A model generated the notes under the pieces. The model searched no databases. It was not told the DNA's origin and worked only from the letters and a program-made list of their open reading frames with translations. Shown here one piece after another: positions 35,441 to 48,560 of a stretch of 64,000 nucleotides of DNA. Source of the stretch: Atriophallophorus winterbourni (Eukaryota; Platyhelminthes; Trematoda; Plagiorchiida; Microphallidae); the NCBI GenBank assembly GCA_013407085.1, contig JACCGJ010000645.1:1-64000 (forward strand), read 5' to 3'. Numbering within the stretch: the stretch's first letter is position 1; every line of letters begins with the position of its first letter. A program made the translations under genes and the position numbers.

Positions 35441-38401
35441 ACGTTGCCGTCCGAATGCGATACAATGGAATACATCCGTTTCCGTTCACATCCAACAACG
35501 TCCTCCGAAAGACAGACTTAGTGCACACTAATCTTTTCCTTCACCCTAAACCTATTTGTTCTTGGCATCGGCAACAATGGGGTCGTGTAACGACCTAAGT
35601 GATATGTGTAAAGGAGGATTTGAATGCCAAGGGGCTGCGTACCGCATATGGCGTCCGAAGGTAGGAACGCCTCTGATCGCGTGGAATGGCGTTTCGAGAT
35701 ACACGATAATAATGCCGGTAAATCTATTTTATTCATTCGATGCAATTTATTTCAATTCTTTATAATTATTTCATAACTTAAATCTGCACATACTGCTCTG
35801 AATGTTTGCTAATAAAAATCAGAGCATTTACCCATATTTATGGATGAAATCGAAACTTATTTTATGAATTTACGTTGACATACCATTTAATAATTCTTTC
35901 GTTTCTGAAATGATTTTTTCAAATAAAACTATTTTAAGTTGTATTGAAAATTATGATGACTGACAAAAAAACATGCTTGAGATGCTACTTTGCTTTTGTG
36001 ATAGATGCTTGAATTAATGCAGTAAAATGTCCTCAAAGAACTCTTCATTGCTCATCTAGTTGATAAAATTGGGTGTCATAAATTCTGACACAAAAATTGG
36101 GCCTGTTTTTCGTCCCTTGTTTGCTACCAAACATCTATGTACATATCTATAAATAAGGAATTCATTAACCATGTTGAATCAAAAGATTAGATGCTTGATC
36201 CGTGAGTAATAAACGCTGAAAAATCAAATGCATCAAATTCATTTATCTAATTTTTCATATTATTTAGGTAGCCCTATAAGACGCCTCGTCGTGTAAATGA
36301 TGGCTTCAATTTTTTCGTCAAAAAGGTTCCACGAAGAGCTTTCTTTTTCTATCTTGTGGACACACTGTCGAGCTCCTCATGGTGGAACTATGAGATTACG
36401 GAATAGATTAAACACTTGCAGTATTTGATAACTACTCAATGAGTTTGGCTTGAAGTGTAATATAACAAGTGCAATTCATTTGTAATACGTAAACTTTTCA
36501 AACGCGAGATATAAACAGTCAAACACTTTCGGGGTACGATAGTGCTTCTCGAACTCGACACGCGTTTTTGGTGGAAAAGTTTTTTAAAGCGAGAATGCAC
36601 AGAAACGTTATACATTATTATATATTTTTAGTCCTAGAAAAACTTTTTACTTAACTCTGCGTAAATCTTTGCGTGATGATAAAAGATTCATCAGGTCTGC
36701 AATATGAGTATATATACTGAATACTTAATTGTGAATTTCTGTGCACATATGCAAGCAAAATAAAATTGTAAACAAACGCTTTTTTGTATCTCGTGCCTAG
36801 TGGTTTTGCTCGTTTCAATTTTAGACACCGACGTCCACTTAACAGTTGGCTCTTTCCAATATGTTTCTCTATTATTTTTGTCGCGTTAATTGGCTTCCAA
36901 TTTCAGCTGAATGCGTACTTGCCAACTCATACCCTTAGCGAATTGGATGTATTTATGTGAAATATTTTCGTTTACATATCCTTGGGGACAACTAACGTAA
37001 TCGCACGACTTTCTTTATATTTGTACACAGATGAAAAAAGTGTTTTTGCTAGAAATCAATCTGATGTATATTAAATTTTCTGTTAATTATATATACCACG
37101 TTTATAGGTATAATTACTCAAATAACGCAAAACGTATTAAATTAAAGCGGTAAATTGTAAGATTTTGAACATGCATTGTTCTGAACTAGTGACAGTTTGC
37201 ATTTGATCATCAAATCCAATGTGCTAATTTGTCCTGCCTGTGTTTACGTTGAATCCTTTCACAATGTCTCGTGTGTGGGTACACAATTTCATGGTTGCGT
37301 GATTGTGAGCACCATAATATATTGATATAATTTCAATTGTACGAGTATCAGGTCATTTGATAAGCAATTGCAATGCTGATAAGAAATAATTATTTTTATC
37401 GGTCGGCCTGCAGTTACACAAGTTGGAAATTGTGCAGACCCTTTTCCATCACAATAAGCATGTACGAACTACATAACGTTATTAGTCAGAAAAAGATGCA
37501 ACAACAAATAATCTTTCTAATTCAAGTGAATATAAATACTAGCCTCACAGAAAATAAAATAAATGTTTCTTTGTATTTGTTGTATTTATTGATGCACCAA
37601 CTTTGGTGGCGTAATAGCAAATTGATTTCTATTAAAATTCATGTCGACTCACGTTTGATAAAGACTGAGAGAAAGGTTTTATGTAAACGCACAATTATTT
37701 CATAAAATAGCTGAAATCCTTGAATAGAATACATCAAATATTTAACAGGAAATGATTAAATCAAACAGATTTATCAATATTTCTCAAGAGTAGATTGGCT
37801 GATTTCAAATACGTATGAAACGCTTGAACAAAATGGCGGATGATATTTCTATATTCACTCAGATTTGTTTAAGTAAATTTACCAGATTATATAATAAACA
37901 TTTTATTAAGGCTGCCTCGCGTGGTTCCGCTAGATTTATCTTGGAATTTATAGAAAGATAATTGAGAAACTCACTCCTTTAGCGAGCAACGTTCGTTGAT
38001 TTTCCGAGTACTGCCTACTGCTTTGAGCGCTGCAGGATAGATAGATTCTACCGCATCGAACTGTCAATATCGTTCGGATGGGGTCATCAAACCACATCGA
38101 AATGACAAGATGTCGATTTTTCATAAACGAAGCGAACTTTTCTATTTTCTATTATAACAAAACCTTTTGTCTAGTTGGACATTAATATTGTTGTTACCGT
38201 ACGGTTCATCTTATTATCGGAAAGATAAAAATTATATAATTGAAAATCTTATGGCCAAAATATGCAAGCGCGCAGCTCCTTTTTCCAAGATATTGATGCA
38301 ACGAACGTATTTCTACTTAATTAATTTTGAACGATCAAAATTCCATGAGCATATATATAGTGTAGAGAATTGGGATGTAAACAACAAAATAGGATTGCCA
38401 T
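35441..38401. other. No gene recognised
   Basis: A GC-richer patch at 35.54-35.72 kb is open on both strands (plus: CKGGFECQGAAYRIWRPK) but is not assignable. A 110-codon plus frame at 37373-37705 has an AT-biased composition and no motif. The rest is AT-rich. Confidence 0.35.
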
Positions 38402-38500
38402 TTTAGGCGCATCGAGCGCTTAGCCAGGAATCACTTTGTGTTTCTCTATTAGAACATCGTGGTTCTTTGTCAGAAGGCTATCCGATAGTGGACGCAAGTA
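38402..38500 (+). repeat. Family A repeat fragment
   Basis: GGCGCATCGAGCGCTTAGCC, GGAATCACTTTGTG and AACATCGTGGTTCTTTGTC match the linker half of family A. No hammerhead. Confidence 0.6.
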
Positions 38501-39299
38501 GAACATTATTTACCACTTTACGACTGATACAGAAAAATTGATATTAGATTTTTAACATGAGTGGCGTGTAACGATATATAAAAACCTCTTTCGAAATTTT
38601 CGATTTTTTCACACCAAATAATATCGTAATCAAAATAGAGGATAGAAATAACATTTCATTTACAAACATCGGTGCACCCTTTGTCAATTTTGTTTTACGT
38701 TAGTTGATATCCTTTTGTGTTTTTTAATAGGAATCGCTTATTTCGCAAACAGAAGTGGATTAATCATTTTTCGGATTTACAATTGTAGCTCGAAAGTCTT
38801 GCTAAATTTTATCAAATATTATTTGTGATCAGTGTTTGAAATACAAAATATTCTCTAATCAATTTCTCGATAGTAAACATGATAAAAACATCGAGTTTGA
38901 ACAAACCTCTGAGAGACTTTATTTTGAAACTCACATATTTGTGTAGCTAAAATTCGATTAGTAATTTATATCATTTTGCATATATGAATAATCTGTGAAG
39001 AAGATTAAGAGCCATAATGTTGTCTTCCATATGTGCGATTAAAAGCTGTAAAGCGAAAATTCGATGGTCGAAAACAAGAGAATATGTAGTGCAATCGAGC
39101 TATGTAGTCATCCAGATCGCAGCGTGCGCACATCTCACAATTTGTTTGTTTTCAATAAGTGCTGTTGCTATCATGATCTGAAGGCCATTAGCTAAATACG
39201 GCTAGAGTCATAACAGCGTTAACATCGTGAAGTTGTTTATTTTTAACTAACGATATATATATTTCGCACTGAGAAACATTCAAAGAGGTATTATTTTGT

Positions 39300-39420
39300 G
39301 GTTCTAACATCCACACACTCACAATCCAATTCCGGTTTCTGCTGTTATGCAGACATCAGCAAACATTAGATTCAGTAGGTTTTGAATCAAAGTTTTACTT
39401 TGGAAGCTACTGTTATTTAT
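39300..39420 (-). repeat. Family A repeat, decayed
   Basis: Reverse remnants: ATTCCGGTTTCTGCTGTTATG, CATCAGC, TTAGATTCAGTAGGTTTTGA and GGAAGCTACTGTTA. The order fits family A, identity is low. Confidence 0.4.
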
Positions 39421-39870
39421 ATATGAGTCACAAAGTGGACATTGTATTGTAATGTGCTTGGGACCGATCGTCTATCCATAATGGATAGAAATTTGTATGC
39501 AGTCGATTAAAGTAGTTACAGGCAAACTTTCACTTCTGACAAATAAGCTCGTTCGAACCAAGTTTGACAGTAATGACTGAGAAAATGACTAAAAAAATAA
39601 ATAATAATAAATACCAGCTCTATTTTTACTATACCGCTGAGCAGTCTATAGTTAATCTGAAGGAGGGTCAGATTGGTTTGACTAGGATCGGTGGTTGGTT
39701 TGCCTAATATGTTGTGTGTTCTCTTCAACTTGGTACAAATGAAGACGATTACATACAAAACCTAGAGTGATTCCCGGTCAAGCGATAAAATACATTTAAA
39801 TGACAAATGTATTTTTGTACATCTCAAATCTCTCTTACGTACAGTTCACAACAGGATTTCATATGTTGTG

Positions 39871-40017
39871 CGTTCTGTGTTCACTGAGCTGAGCTGACTT
39901 TGTAGCAGTATGACGTTTCGTCATCAAACTAGCTCCTTGCGCAAGAAGCTTAGCTGTCATCTAGCTTGATGACAAAACGTCCAGCTGCTACAGTGCCAGC
40001 TCAGCGAACACAAAACG
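39871..40017. repeat. 147-bp palindrome related to the one at 29.6 kb
   Basis: Arms 39871-39932 and 39961-40017 pair with a few mismatches and a 5-base gap; both contain TGTGTTC(A/G)CTGAGCTG, GTAGCAG and ACGTTT(C/T)GTCATCAA. The centre holds GTCATCTAGCTTGATGACAA with AACGTCC, the stem II and 3' core of the hammerhead type seen at 29.6 kb, but the CTGATGA box is deleted. Confidence 0.6.
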
Positions 40018-41734
40018 GACAGCATCCAATCCTTGAGCTACAAGTATTCACCTTAATATCAAGCTTTCTTATGTTTTCCATCATCAGGTGGACGGTAATG
40101 ATTGCGTACATTTAGCCTTGAATATAGTAACACAAGTTATGCGTGAAAGCCACTGATATGATTGAGTTGTTTACAATTTAAATCTATGCAAACCGATTAG
40201 ATCTAAGGAAATGTTTAGCGTTCGGGTTCTTTGCAATTTGTGCTTTAATTTGCCGCAAATTTTAAATTCGAAATTGGCTTTTCACAATGAAAATATATGA
40301 AACGATGCGGCGACTACAAAATTAGCAAAGTATCTAAATTCCAAAGAGTGTGAGCATTTAGCACGAGGAAACGGTATTTTGGCTTGTTATCAGTGAGCGA
40401 AAATTCGTACCAATATCATTCGCGTCAGATGGCGGACACAATAACGCAACCAGCACGAATGCCAAAATCGATGACTGAACTAGCGACATTTGACGGCACC
40501 AAATGGGACACATGAATATTCGGCTCAGCTGAAAAAACCAACATATTTATATAGTCATATCCACCAATCATCAATTTCTGTGATTTACTTGATTATTATT
40601 GGTCATAATTGTAGTAACTCGTGATACGAAAAACGAATGCTAGCTTAATCGTTTCGATGGATGGAGAATGGTTTAAGATTTATCCGGTGACAATTTGAAA
40701 AAAATTCGAATGCTCACTTTTCAAACGACGAAAGAAATTTTTTCCATTTTATTGAACTCGTTGCTACTAATAAGATAATTTCGTTGCGGTAATCTCAACG
40801 TAATTTCAGGTTCTGTGGAAACAATACTAGATATTTTCTGCATTCTAATAAGATTAATTTTCTTAAAATCGAAGCCAGGCATTTTTCATCAACAGAAAAA
40901 GCTTTATCACATTCATTGAATATTAATGATTTAGAAATTTAACGCGACTACAACACAAAGCTTTACAGTTACCACATCTAATGTTTGCTAAATTTAATGC
41001 ACATTTAATTATTGTGCATATTGAGTGAATGAAAATAGGTCAAGAATACTGAAATTTCAGTGTCCTTAAAATGTCCACAAACAAATTATTTAATGTTGAT
41101 AAATCTGAAATGCGATTTGTATGCAATCGCGACGAGCAATTTACCACTTACTGAAACTAGGATCACTGTGGTTGATCTTGATGGCGTATAGTGTTTTTTC
41201 CTAAACAACACGAACAGAATAACCATATTTGTATAAGTAATACCGCATTTATAAATCGTTTCAGATTAAAGCAATATTAACGATAATATTAGACGCAGAA
41301 TACACTCACAAATTAAATAACAGTCAAAACATTTGTCCAAATAAATAATGAAATTGGACAAACCCAAACATACTGTTACTCGTGATGTAAAATACGATCA
41401 TTTGAACCAGCAAAATTATGTTCGATTAACATTTCAAGTCATGTGAATCAGATAAACAGTATTAAAGTTATACTTCGTGAATTGCGTTTTAAATGTCATT
41501 GAAATATTTTTATCGCCGATTATCATTTACAACCTTAGGCAATCTTGCTGTGTGCTTCCTATTATATGTGACAGTCATAATACAATGTGTGAGATATAAA
41601 ATCGATTTCGATACGCGTTTACTATTCCAACCTGTATTTTGTGGTTCCAAAGTAAATCACGTTCAACAACGTATCCCAAAATTAAAGAAAACATCAATTG
41701 TTAACATTTATTGCTAACACGACATGACTATGAC
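40018..41734. other. No gene recognised
   Basis: AT-rich, without recognisable domains or repeats. Confidence 0.4.
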
Positions 41735-41945
41735 TGTAGGATTAACTCATCTACATGTGTGGGAACATGTGATTCAGCAGGTTGATCCACTCAACCATAT
41801 CCAAAACTGGCATATAAGCTCAAATTCTTCACTGTTTCTCACACTGTTTCAAAGCCTGCGGAACCTGATCGTACTGTCCCCACCTAATGAGAGCAAAAAG
41901 CGCGAAATCGTTCGTAGTGCGTGTGATGGAAATGCATACAAATGA
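41735..41945 (+). repeat. Family B hammerhead repeat
   Basis: Near full unit: CATCTACATGTGTGGGAACA, AGCAGGTTGATCCACTCAAC, AACTGGCATATAAGCTCAA, GGAACCTGATCGTACTGTCC, CTAATGAGAGCAAAAAGCGC, GAAATCG and GTGTGATGGAAATGCATAC. The core is mutated (CTAATGA). Confidence 0.65.
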
Positions 41946-42174
41946 CTGTGCAAGCACACAATTTACGGTATCGAAAAATGTGCATTCGATCATTTTAAAT
42001 CACAACCCGACTAAAAGCATGGGCTTATATAATATTACCACAACTATAATCAACTTAGCGAAGGGCAATTACAAGAATTACTTTCGAGTGAGAGATAGGG
42101 AGGGCTGTAAGCCGAAAGTGATAACGTCAGGTCATTTCAGGTCAACGAGGGGCAGTTAGCAAACATCTGGCCAA

Positions 42175-42535
42175 TTATCACAACATTTCGGGTTCATCGA
42201 TTGAACGATAACCACGTTCTTTTGTGTTTCAACGACACTTGAACATTTGGTCCTGATTTGTTTCTAAAGTCAATCTACACAGCGATCAACGCATTCTCCA
42301 ACGTATCCTACAACACGAGAGAAAGTCTATTGGTCCAATGAGTCTATTACAAAAAAGAATAAAGAAGACACTACAAGCCAATATTATATATGCACATTGT
42401 GTAATCACATCACTTTTATGAAACATGTCTGTCCCGGTTATCATTTCCATCTTATTTGTCAATCGATTTCGTGACAACCTGTACGTATCGAGACCACACG
42501 GTGCAGGGCTCGTTTGGTCAACCTTGACGAAATAC
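42175..42535 (-). repeat. Family D, LTR-like repeat, decayed
   Basis: The right part is clear (TTGTCAATCGATTTCGTGAC, GCAGGGCTCGTTTGGTCAAC); the left part (TTCGATTGAACGATAACCAC) only fits loosely. Confidence 0.35.
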
Positions 42536-44542
42536 TTATCGTTAGATAGCAGTTTGTTGTTGTCAATCTCGTTACGGTTTTAAAGATTTCTTCACTCATA
42601 CCATTATAATGATCCAAATTATTACGTGTTCGCTATTGTTTGCGCTGTTCTTTTCAGTGCTAATTGCTCCTGTGTTATGTCGGAACTAGTGTTCAGCACT
42701 CTCTCCTACATCTTGTGAAAAGCGCTAGTCACTAATGCACTTCCCACCTCAACAACAGGTATTTATAGCATTTTGTGTGACGTGTATGATAAAAATATGA
42801 ATGTTTGACGACTGGTTTTGATAGTGGAATTCGGAGTGTAGCGGGCTGACGTTGGATATGCATCAGTATCAATGTGTGTTTGTGACGTGGTTGCGTTGGA
42901 TTCATTATACTTAATACGGTATGAAAAACGTATTGCACGTTAGCAACGGAAACGCTATCTGCTCTTAATCTACGTGACTTGACGAAAATTCTCTTCTTCT
43001 TCTCTTCTCTTCTGCTTCTGGTTATCATGAGCCCTAGGTAGTTGAACACCTATATGGACGACATCAGGGAAAGTTTTAGTCTACTGGCTATGCGATACTG
43101 TTAAGCAGTCTGCAGTGCGTAGCCATCTTTGGCGTACATTCAGCATACTGCATTATTCAATAAAATCTTTCTCGTGAATTTTATTGACGAAGTGTTCAAT
43201 ACATGCATACAAATAATCATGGGCAATACGACACAAGATTTTGCAACATTGCTAGAGAACGACGTCGCGCAACACAAGAGGGTTCATCACTGGTAAATCA
43301 CAATGGCCACCGGGTTGTATAACCTACGATTTGTACTACACTGTCTTGATGCAGATTGACCGATCTCGAGCGCAGATGCATTCAATTTGATTAATATCTA
43401 ACTTGCATACTGATGCATTCGGTGTTCCACTAACTCAGACTTTTGGTTAAATTTGATTTGAGGTTTGTCCGACATGTATTTGCAGTCGTATTTCCCGACT
43501 AACACATAAGCCTGAACTGTCATCGGAGCTTAAATTCTGTCCATACATATTTTCTGTGGATAATCTAACCACCTGAAACTTTCGGCGCCAATGGAAACGA
43601 TTTTTTTAAATGTTATGAAACGTTTTCCCCAAATACATCGGCACTTGAAAATCAATAATCAAAAATACCATTCTGTCCAACATTTGTTCCAACCTATATC
43701 ATCGTTCAAATCGCCTTGATTAATATATGAAAGCATGATTAATTAGAATTGTATACGTACATCCTATGAAAATGTATATGTATTTGATTTGTTCTTTAAA
43801 TCTTGCGTCTTGAAACTTATCCGGATCATATCACGTGATGCAATTTTAATCATTAATCATTTTCATTTGAGTCCAGATGAAACCATCGATGTGGAATCAC
43901 CGTTTAATTATTTTTGCTAACAAAACGCAATTAAACGTATGAGTTGAGTAGTTTGTTTTGCATTGAACGCCTCACTCCGGCTGTGAACTATACTTGATTA
44001 TTCACAGACTCACAATGAAAATGATTCTAATTGTGTTTGAAGCAACGCTGGAAGCTTCACATGAACCTACTGTATAATGTATGTTCTAAACAAAATTGAA
44101 ATTTCGCCTCAAAAATTAAATAAGATAAGATGAACACTATCAATTCTGCAGATGTTTTAAAAATTTGTCATCCAACGCAGTTTATCAGAAAACACGCTGA
44201 GAAAATAGAGCACCTTAATTAATTTAAATTCGAGAAATATATTAACGCTTTTCCAGTCACAGTTTGCATCCGATGGATAATAGAAACGTTGAGACTTCAG
44301 CTGAATCGTATGATTTTGATACTAGTGGTGACCAATTTGCCGATCAATCTCAGAGTACAACAATTTTGTTATCCTGGAAACCTAACTTTACCGAATGAAT
44401 CTCACTAGATTCATCAAATATTCATAGAACGACCACGATCGCGCATGGGTCATCTAAGTGAAGCAAACTTCTAGTTGTTTGAGATGAAAAATTCGATTTG
44501 CTGATCATAGGTGAATTAAGATAAAATCGATTTTTAGTCGAT

Positions 44543-44543
<1 letters not shown>
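42536..44543. other. No gene recognised
   Basis: A 105-codon minus frame at 42732-43049 starts next to a CTTCTTCTCTTCT tract and resembles transposon debris (RRLRADSVSVAN), without a clear motif. Otherwise AT-rich. Confidence 0.35.

Positions 44544-44576
<33 letters not shown>
44544..44576. repeat. (AT)n microsatellite at family B dimer border
   Basis: About 33 bases of pure AT repeat; the family B dimer begins at its right end, replacing the hammerhead end of the unit. Confidence 0.9.
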
Positions 44577-44578
<2 letters not shown>

Positions 44579-44890
44579 TCATTTGGTAGGGACTGCAGAA
44601 TCAGGATCCGTATGGGCTTGAAACAGTTGAATAATGGTAACCACGTTGTGCTTGTATGCTATTGTTGGGTAAGGTTGGTACGACCAACACATGTAGATGG
44701 GGTTAAACCTATGGTTATGCACAAAAAGCTCATTTGCTTCCCGTTCCATCATGCACACACCACATGACCATTTGTGCGCTGCTTACACCAACCAGATATC
44801 GACTGTATGACCAGGATCCGCATGCTTTGTATGCTACTTTTAGATAAAATTGGTACGACAAGCACGTTCAATCAGATGTGGCACTTTTGC
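44575..44890 (-). repeat. Family B tandem dimer
   Basis: Two reverse units about 206 bases apart: GGTAGGGACTGCAGAATCAG ... AAACCTATGGTTATGCAC ... CACACCACATGACCATTTG, then AGATATCGACTGTATGACCA and the second body. Hammerhead cores are decayed. It directly follows a pure AT microsatellite. Confidence 0.6.
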
Positions 44891-47879
44891 CATAAAACAA
44901 AATCGGGCGAGGTAGACGTGAATAAATTTCATCACAGTAATATCTAGATATCAGATTTTCCTTTCAGCATACGAGAAAATAACTTTTAATGCTCAGGCCA
45001 TTTTAAAAAATCAACTTTATTCGACGCTATTTTTAAATCATGAGATGAAATAGTGGATACAATTATGTACAATGAAATAAGTTTTTCGAGTTGAGAGAAT
45101 ATTTCAATTGTTATAGCCGATGATTTCTAACGACCATTCTCCAAGTATTGAATTCGAATACTGAAAAAAATACGAACAGAAAGCTGAATATCCATGTACA
45201 CGAATTTATGTATGAGAAGGAGATCGATAATCTGGCAAAAATAGCTGAGTATGATTGAAAAAAGAAAACAATATCAATTTTTATCAGAACACTACAAGTA
45301 CTGGCAGTTAAACCTAAAAGCACCGCTTCTGTCATGTTAGAAAGGATATATTGACCATTGATTTTATTTTGAGTACGATATCACTTTTTATCGACATTTG
45401 TGGGCAGCAAATGTATTGTACGCTGATATAAATCACCAGAACACAGTCATACCCGGTGAAACGAAATCAAAGACAACGCTCGTAAAGATTTAATAAACAT
45501 CCGTTAAAATTCTCATTTTTTGCAAGGAAAACACATAGTGAGAAGTAAGGATATCTTTTCTGTATTTCAAATCAAATTCAAAAATAAGAGAAGTGAAAGA
45601 AATGAATCTGATCAGTAACAGCAATTAAATGGAAATTAATGTCACGTGAAGTTGCTTAATCTGGTTGACTCGATGCCGCACAAGTTGGTCCCAAATATTT
45701 TTTTCGTTATCTATATAGCCAACCCCGAAATACCCCAGCTAAGTCCGTATGACACGTTGATGGTTGCAGTGTGTAACACGTTGAACGCATTCTCAGGTTT
45801 CAGTCGTTAACTCGTGCGCCAATCAGATGGGGCGATGCATCCAGCACAAAATAGTAGGGGAATAGGCACAATGAGTTTGCCTGACGAGCTATTAAATGTT
45901 TTGTCCGATAAACTGTCTGTTGTTGCAAGATATTCGCCCATTTTTCTCCAGGTAATGGTACATCGACCAATTTTGTTTTAGCTTCCAGGTTAAAAAGTTG
46001 GTCTAAGCGTCGCGCTTAAATTGAAGGTGAAGATATAAAGGATTTTTGGTAATTTCAGTATGGGTCCCTCGGTAGGTATTAGGCACATGCATCTTTCGAT
46101 GATGCATGATGGACAAACATTTCCACTCACGAAACTTCATATCAAAGCGAATTCCTCTGGATAATGGTGTATTACACAAAGAGTATTAAATTTACTACAT
46201 ACTAAATTTTTCTCAAAATGGCCAATGGAAAATAACAGTCACTGGTCATCAAATTATGCAGCCATAGTTAAGAGTTACGTACTTCTTAACGTTGACTGCC
46301 TAGCTTCATTCGTTTACACAAATTGAATCATGGAAAATCTTCGAAGACGGAAATTATTTGAGCGATCATTATCCAATAAACTTTGAAAAGTACCATCCAT
46401 ATTAATTGGACTACGAATATATCAAATTTGTTATGTTTTGTGACTACTCATCAGTAACAAGTCCTTCGAAATATTCACAATGTTGTTCGCAACGGTCCAC
46501 ATTGGAAGCGTTGGACTAGAGTTTCAGTCAGATTCGAGCTAATTAGCAATGCATATCTTATCTCGGTTCGGATTTGAACCAAGGACCATCACCATAGTAT
46601 TCCAACGTTTTACGGCTTGAGCTACCGTCCACCGTTTAACCGATTGCGATTAAGCATTCATCAATGTCTCTCGAGTCTGGCACATTTGATTAGCGTCATA
46701 TACCCGATCAATCGAGAAGGAGCCGTCAACATCTATAGTGATCGTGCAACCGATCTTTGTCATATTGATATGTAATATAATTGTTTCGTGAAAGCCGAAA
46801 ATGGGAAGCAGTTTTGATATAATCCGGTAAATTGTATGAAATGGGTGAAGATTTCGCGATTAAGCTTTAAAGTTGTATGAACTTTTGGTGCAAAAACTTT
46901 GGTGACAAAATTAAGCTTTTTACATATAGGCAACACAGATTTATAGCCAAAAATCAATCATAGTGTTATCGAGAAGACAAAATTACCTCATTCCAAATGC
47001 TAATTCTAAGACCAATCGTTTAATGATTTAACTGACAAGTTGCATGTGGTCAAAATAACTCTAGGTACAAACCTATAGCTTGCATCAACCTCAATGGCCG
47101 CAGTAATAATACATCGCTACTAGGTAGTTCACTTGCAGGTTTAAGCCAGCATAGCTGACTGAGCACATCTATCCAACCGAACATTCGCGAAACAAGAATC
47201 GGTTGCGGGCTCAACAAATTCCACAGCAACAGGACATTGTTTTTGATGAATTATTCCCAGATTCGCTCCTCTTGGCAGCACTGTCGTGTGTTGTTCATAC
47301 TCTAAAGGGGCGTGGCCAACACCCTTGAATAAGGCGATATCACGTGGATGAAAATTGATGGACGCATTAGAATCAAAATGTTGAACCAGGTATGCTGTAT
47401 AAGAAAAACGTAGCCGAGAAAAAAATCACAAAATGTATTAGCTTGTTAGTAGCGCATCACGAAAGCAGATTAAATAAATAAACACCTTAATGCTCAAAGT
47501 TCAACAAACACCGCAACTCTTACAAACTGCATTCACATTCCTTCACGATACTAGATCATGAGACGGGGCCGTTGATGACATATTTTGTGGTACTGATTGC
47601 GCTTGATGAATAAAAAACAAAAATATTGATCGATTACGAAAGAAAATTTAATTTAGTTTTAATTCCATGATTCAATATCAAAATAATGTTAAGATTTCCG
47701 AAATTGATGCAAAAAGAGCTTACGGTTCAAATGATGACAATTATTCGAATTAAAATTTAGCGCCTTATCTTGACACACATGAGTTCATGCAAAACACAAG
47801 TAACTAGAAACAACGCGAGAAAAACTATTTTATGATCCACTGAGTGGATGGCCATCTAAAGGTTGGCGGTGACAATATA
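44891..47879. other. No gene recognised
   Basis: Only the family C copy at 46.4 kb stands out. Confidence 0.4.
46438..46655 (+). repeat. Family C repeat, longer copy with tRNA-like box
   Basis: GTGACTACTCATCAGTAACA, ATTCACAATGTTGTTCGCAA, CGGTCCACATTGGAAGCGTT, then GGTTCGGATTTGAACCAAGG, which resembles the T-arm/B box of a tRNA gene, and GGCTTGAGCTACCGTCCACC. A tRNA-derived SINE is possible, but no complete cloverleaf was found. Confidence 0.45.
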
Positions 47880-47995
47880 ATTAACACTTATGTATACTAA
47901 TTATCCACTGTTCAAGGCTCACCGTACCTAATCTTACTGTCTCCCTTGATGACGGTAAATAGACAGATATCGGTTGTGGTGTGTAAGTGCAGTGA
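47880..47995 (+). repeat. Family A repeat
   Basis: TTATCCACTGTTCAAGGCTC, ACCTAATCTTACTGTCTCCC, TTGATGACGGTAAATAGAC and GGTTGTGGTGTGTAAGTGC. The hammerhead core is damaged (TTGATGA; GATA in place of GAAA). Confidence 0.65.
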
Positions 47996-48365
47996 AGGTA
48001 AGCACTCCAAAAGTTGGCCATTTTCATTGATTTAATCGGTTGAGTTAGATCCACTGTGTGGCACGGTCATCCAAAGGCTGACTGATAAACTGTAGCATTT
48101 AAATATAACTTTTTTAATTTATTTTCATTTTAGTTTTTTGTCAGATTTCGCTCAATTGACACAAATAAGGGAGTTTATGGTTGAATACAGAATAACGATG
48201 ACAACAATTCTTCCAATTAAAATTTAACGCCGTAACATGATGCACACGGGATAATGCATAGATTGTAATCGATAAAAACATGAGAACGAATTAGAAAATA
48301 GAAATAGAAATCAACCTGGGAACAACTATTATTTGGTTTCTTCTAAATTGAAAAATCACCCACAA

Positions 48366-48560
48366 TTATGAAGAATTGTATGGCTTACATAAACGGCCTT
48401 CGCCACAAACGTTGTTAATCGGTAGCAACTTTTGATTCACATCATTAGTACGTGGAGAAATATCGGAATTATTTGACCTGGAGTATTGGGAGACTGTGGC
48501 ATTCGATGCCTGTGGGAAAAAGTTGTACACACAATGATTTTCGCCGATTAAAAACAAGTC
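48366..48560 (-). CDS. Candidate tail exon of the neuregulin-like gene, or unrelated ORF
   Basis: Behind a strong acceptor (CAACTTTTTCCCACAG, exon start about 48511) one frame stays open for about 48 codons. It is rich in Ser and Asn (for example SRSNNSDISPRTNDVNQ), and ends at a stop near 48366; an internal GTAAGC could also serve as a donor. This composition suits a disordered cytoplasmic tail. Entered instead in phase 2, as the membrane exons predict, the same bases give a short basic and Pro-rich tail (HRMPQSPNTPGQ) that stops after about 23 residues. Which frame is used, and whether another exon lies between 48.6 and 51.5 kb, cannot be decided from sequence alone. Confidence 0.35.
   Translation of the reverse strand, partial: DLFLIGENHCVYNFFPQASNATVSQYSRSNNSDISPRTNDVNQKLLPINNVCGEGRLCKPYNSS

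Noticed and set aside
37373..37705. 110-codon plus-strand open frame
   Set aside because: AT-driven composition, no motif, no splice-site support; long frames of this kind are expected by chance in such DNA.
42732..43049. 105-codon minus-strand open frame, basic
   Set aside because: Starts beside a CTTCTT tract that accounts for the Lys/Arg run; no clear transposon motif, so not called.
46560..46600. tRNA gene suggested by GGTTCGGATTTGAACC
   Set aside because: No acceptor, D or anticodon arm can be folded around it; treated as part of repeat family C.
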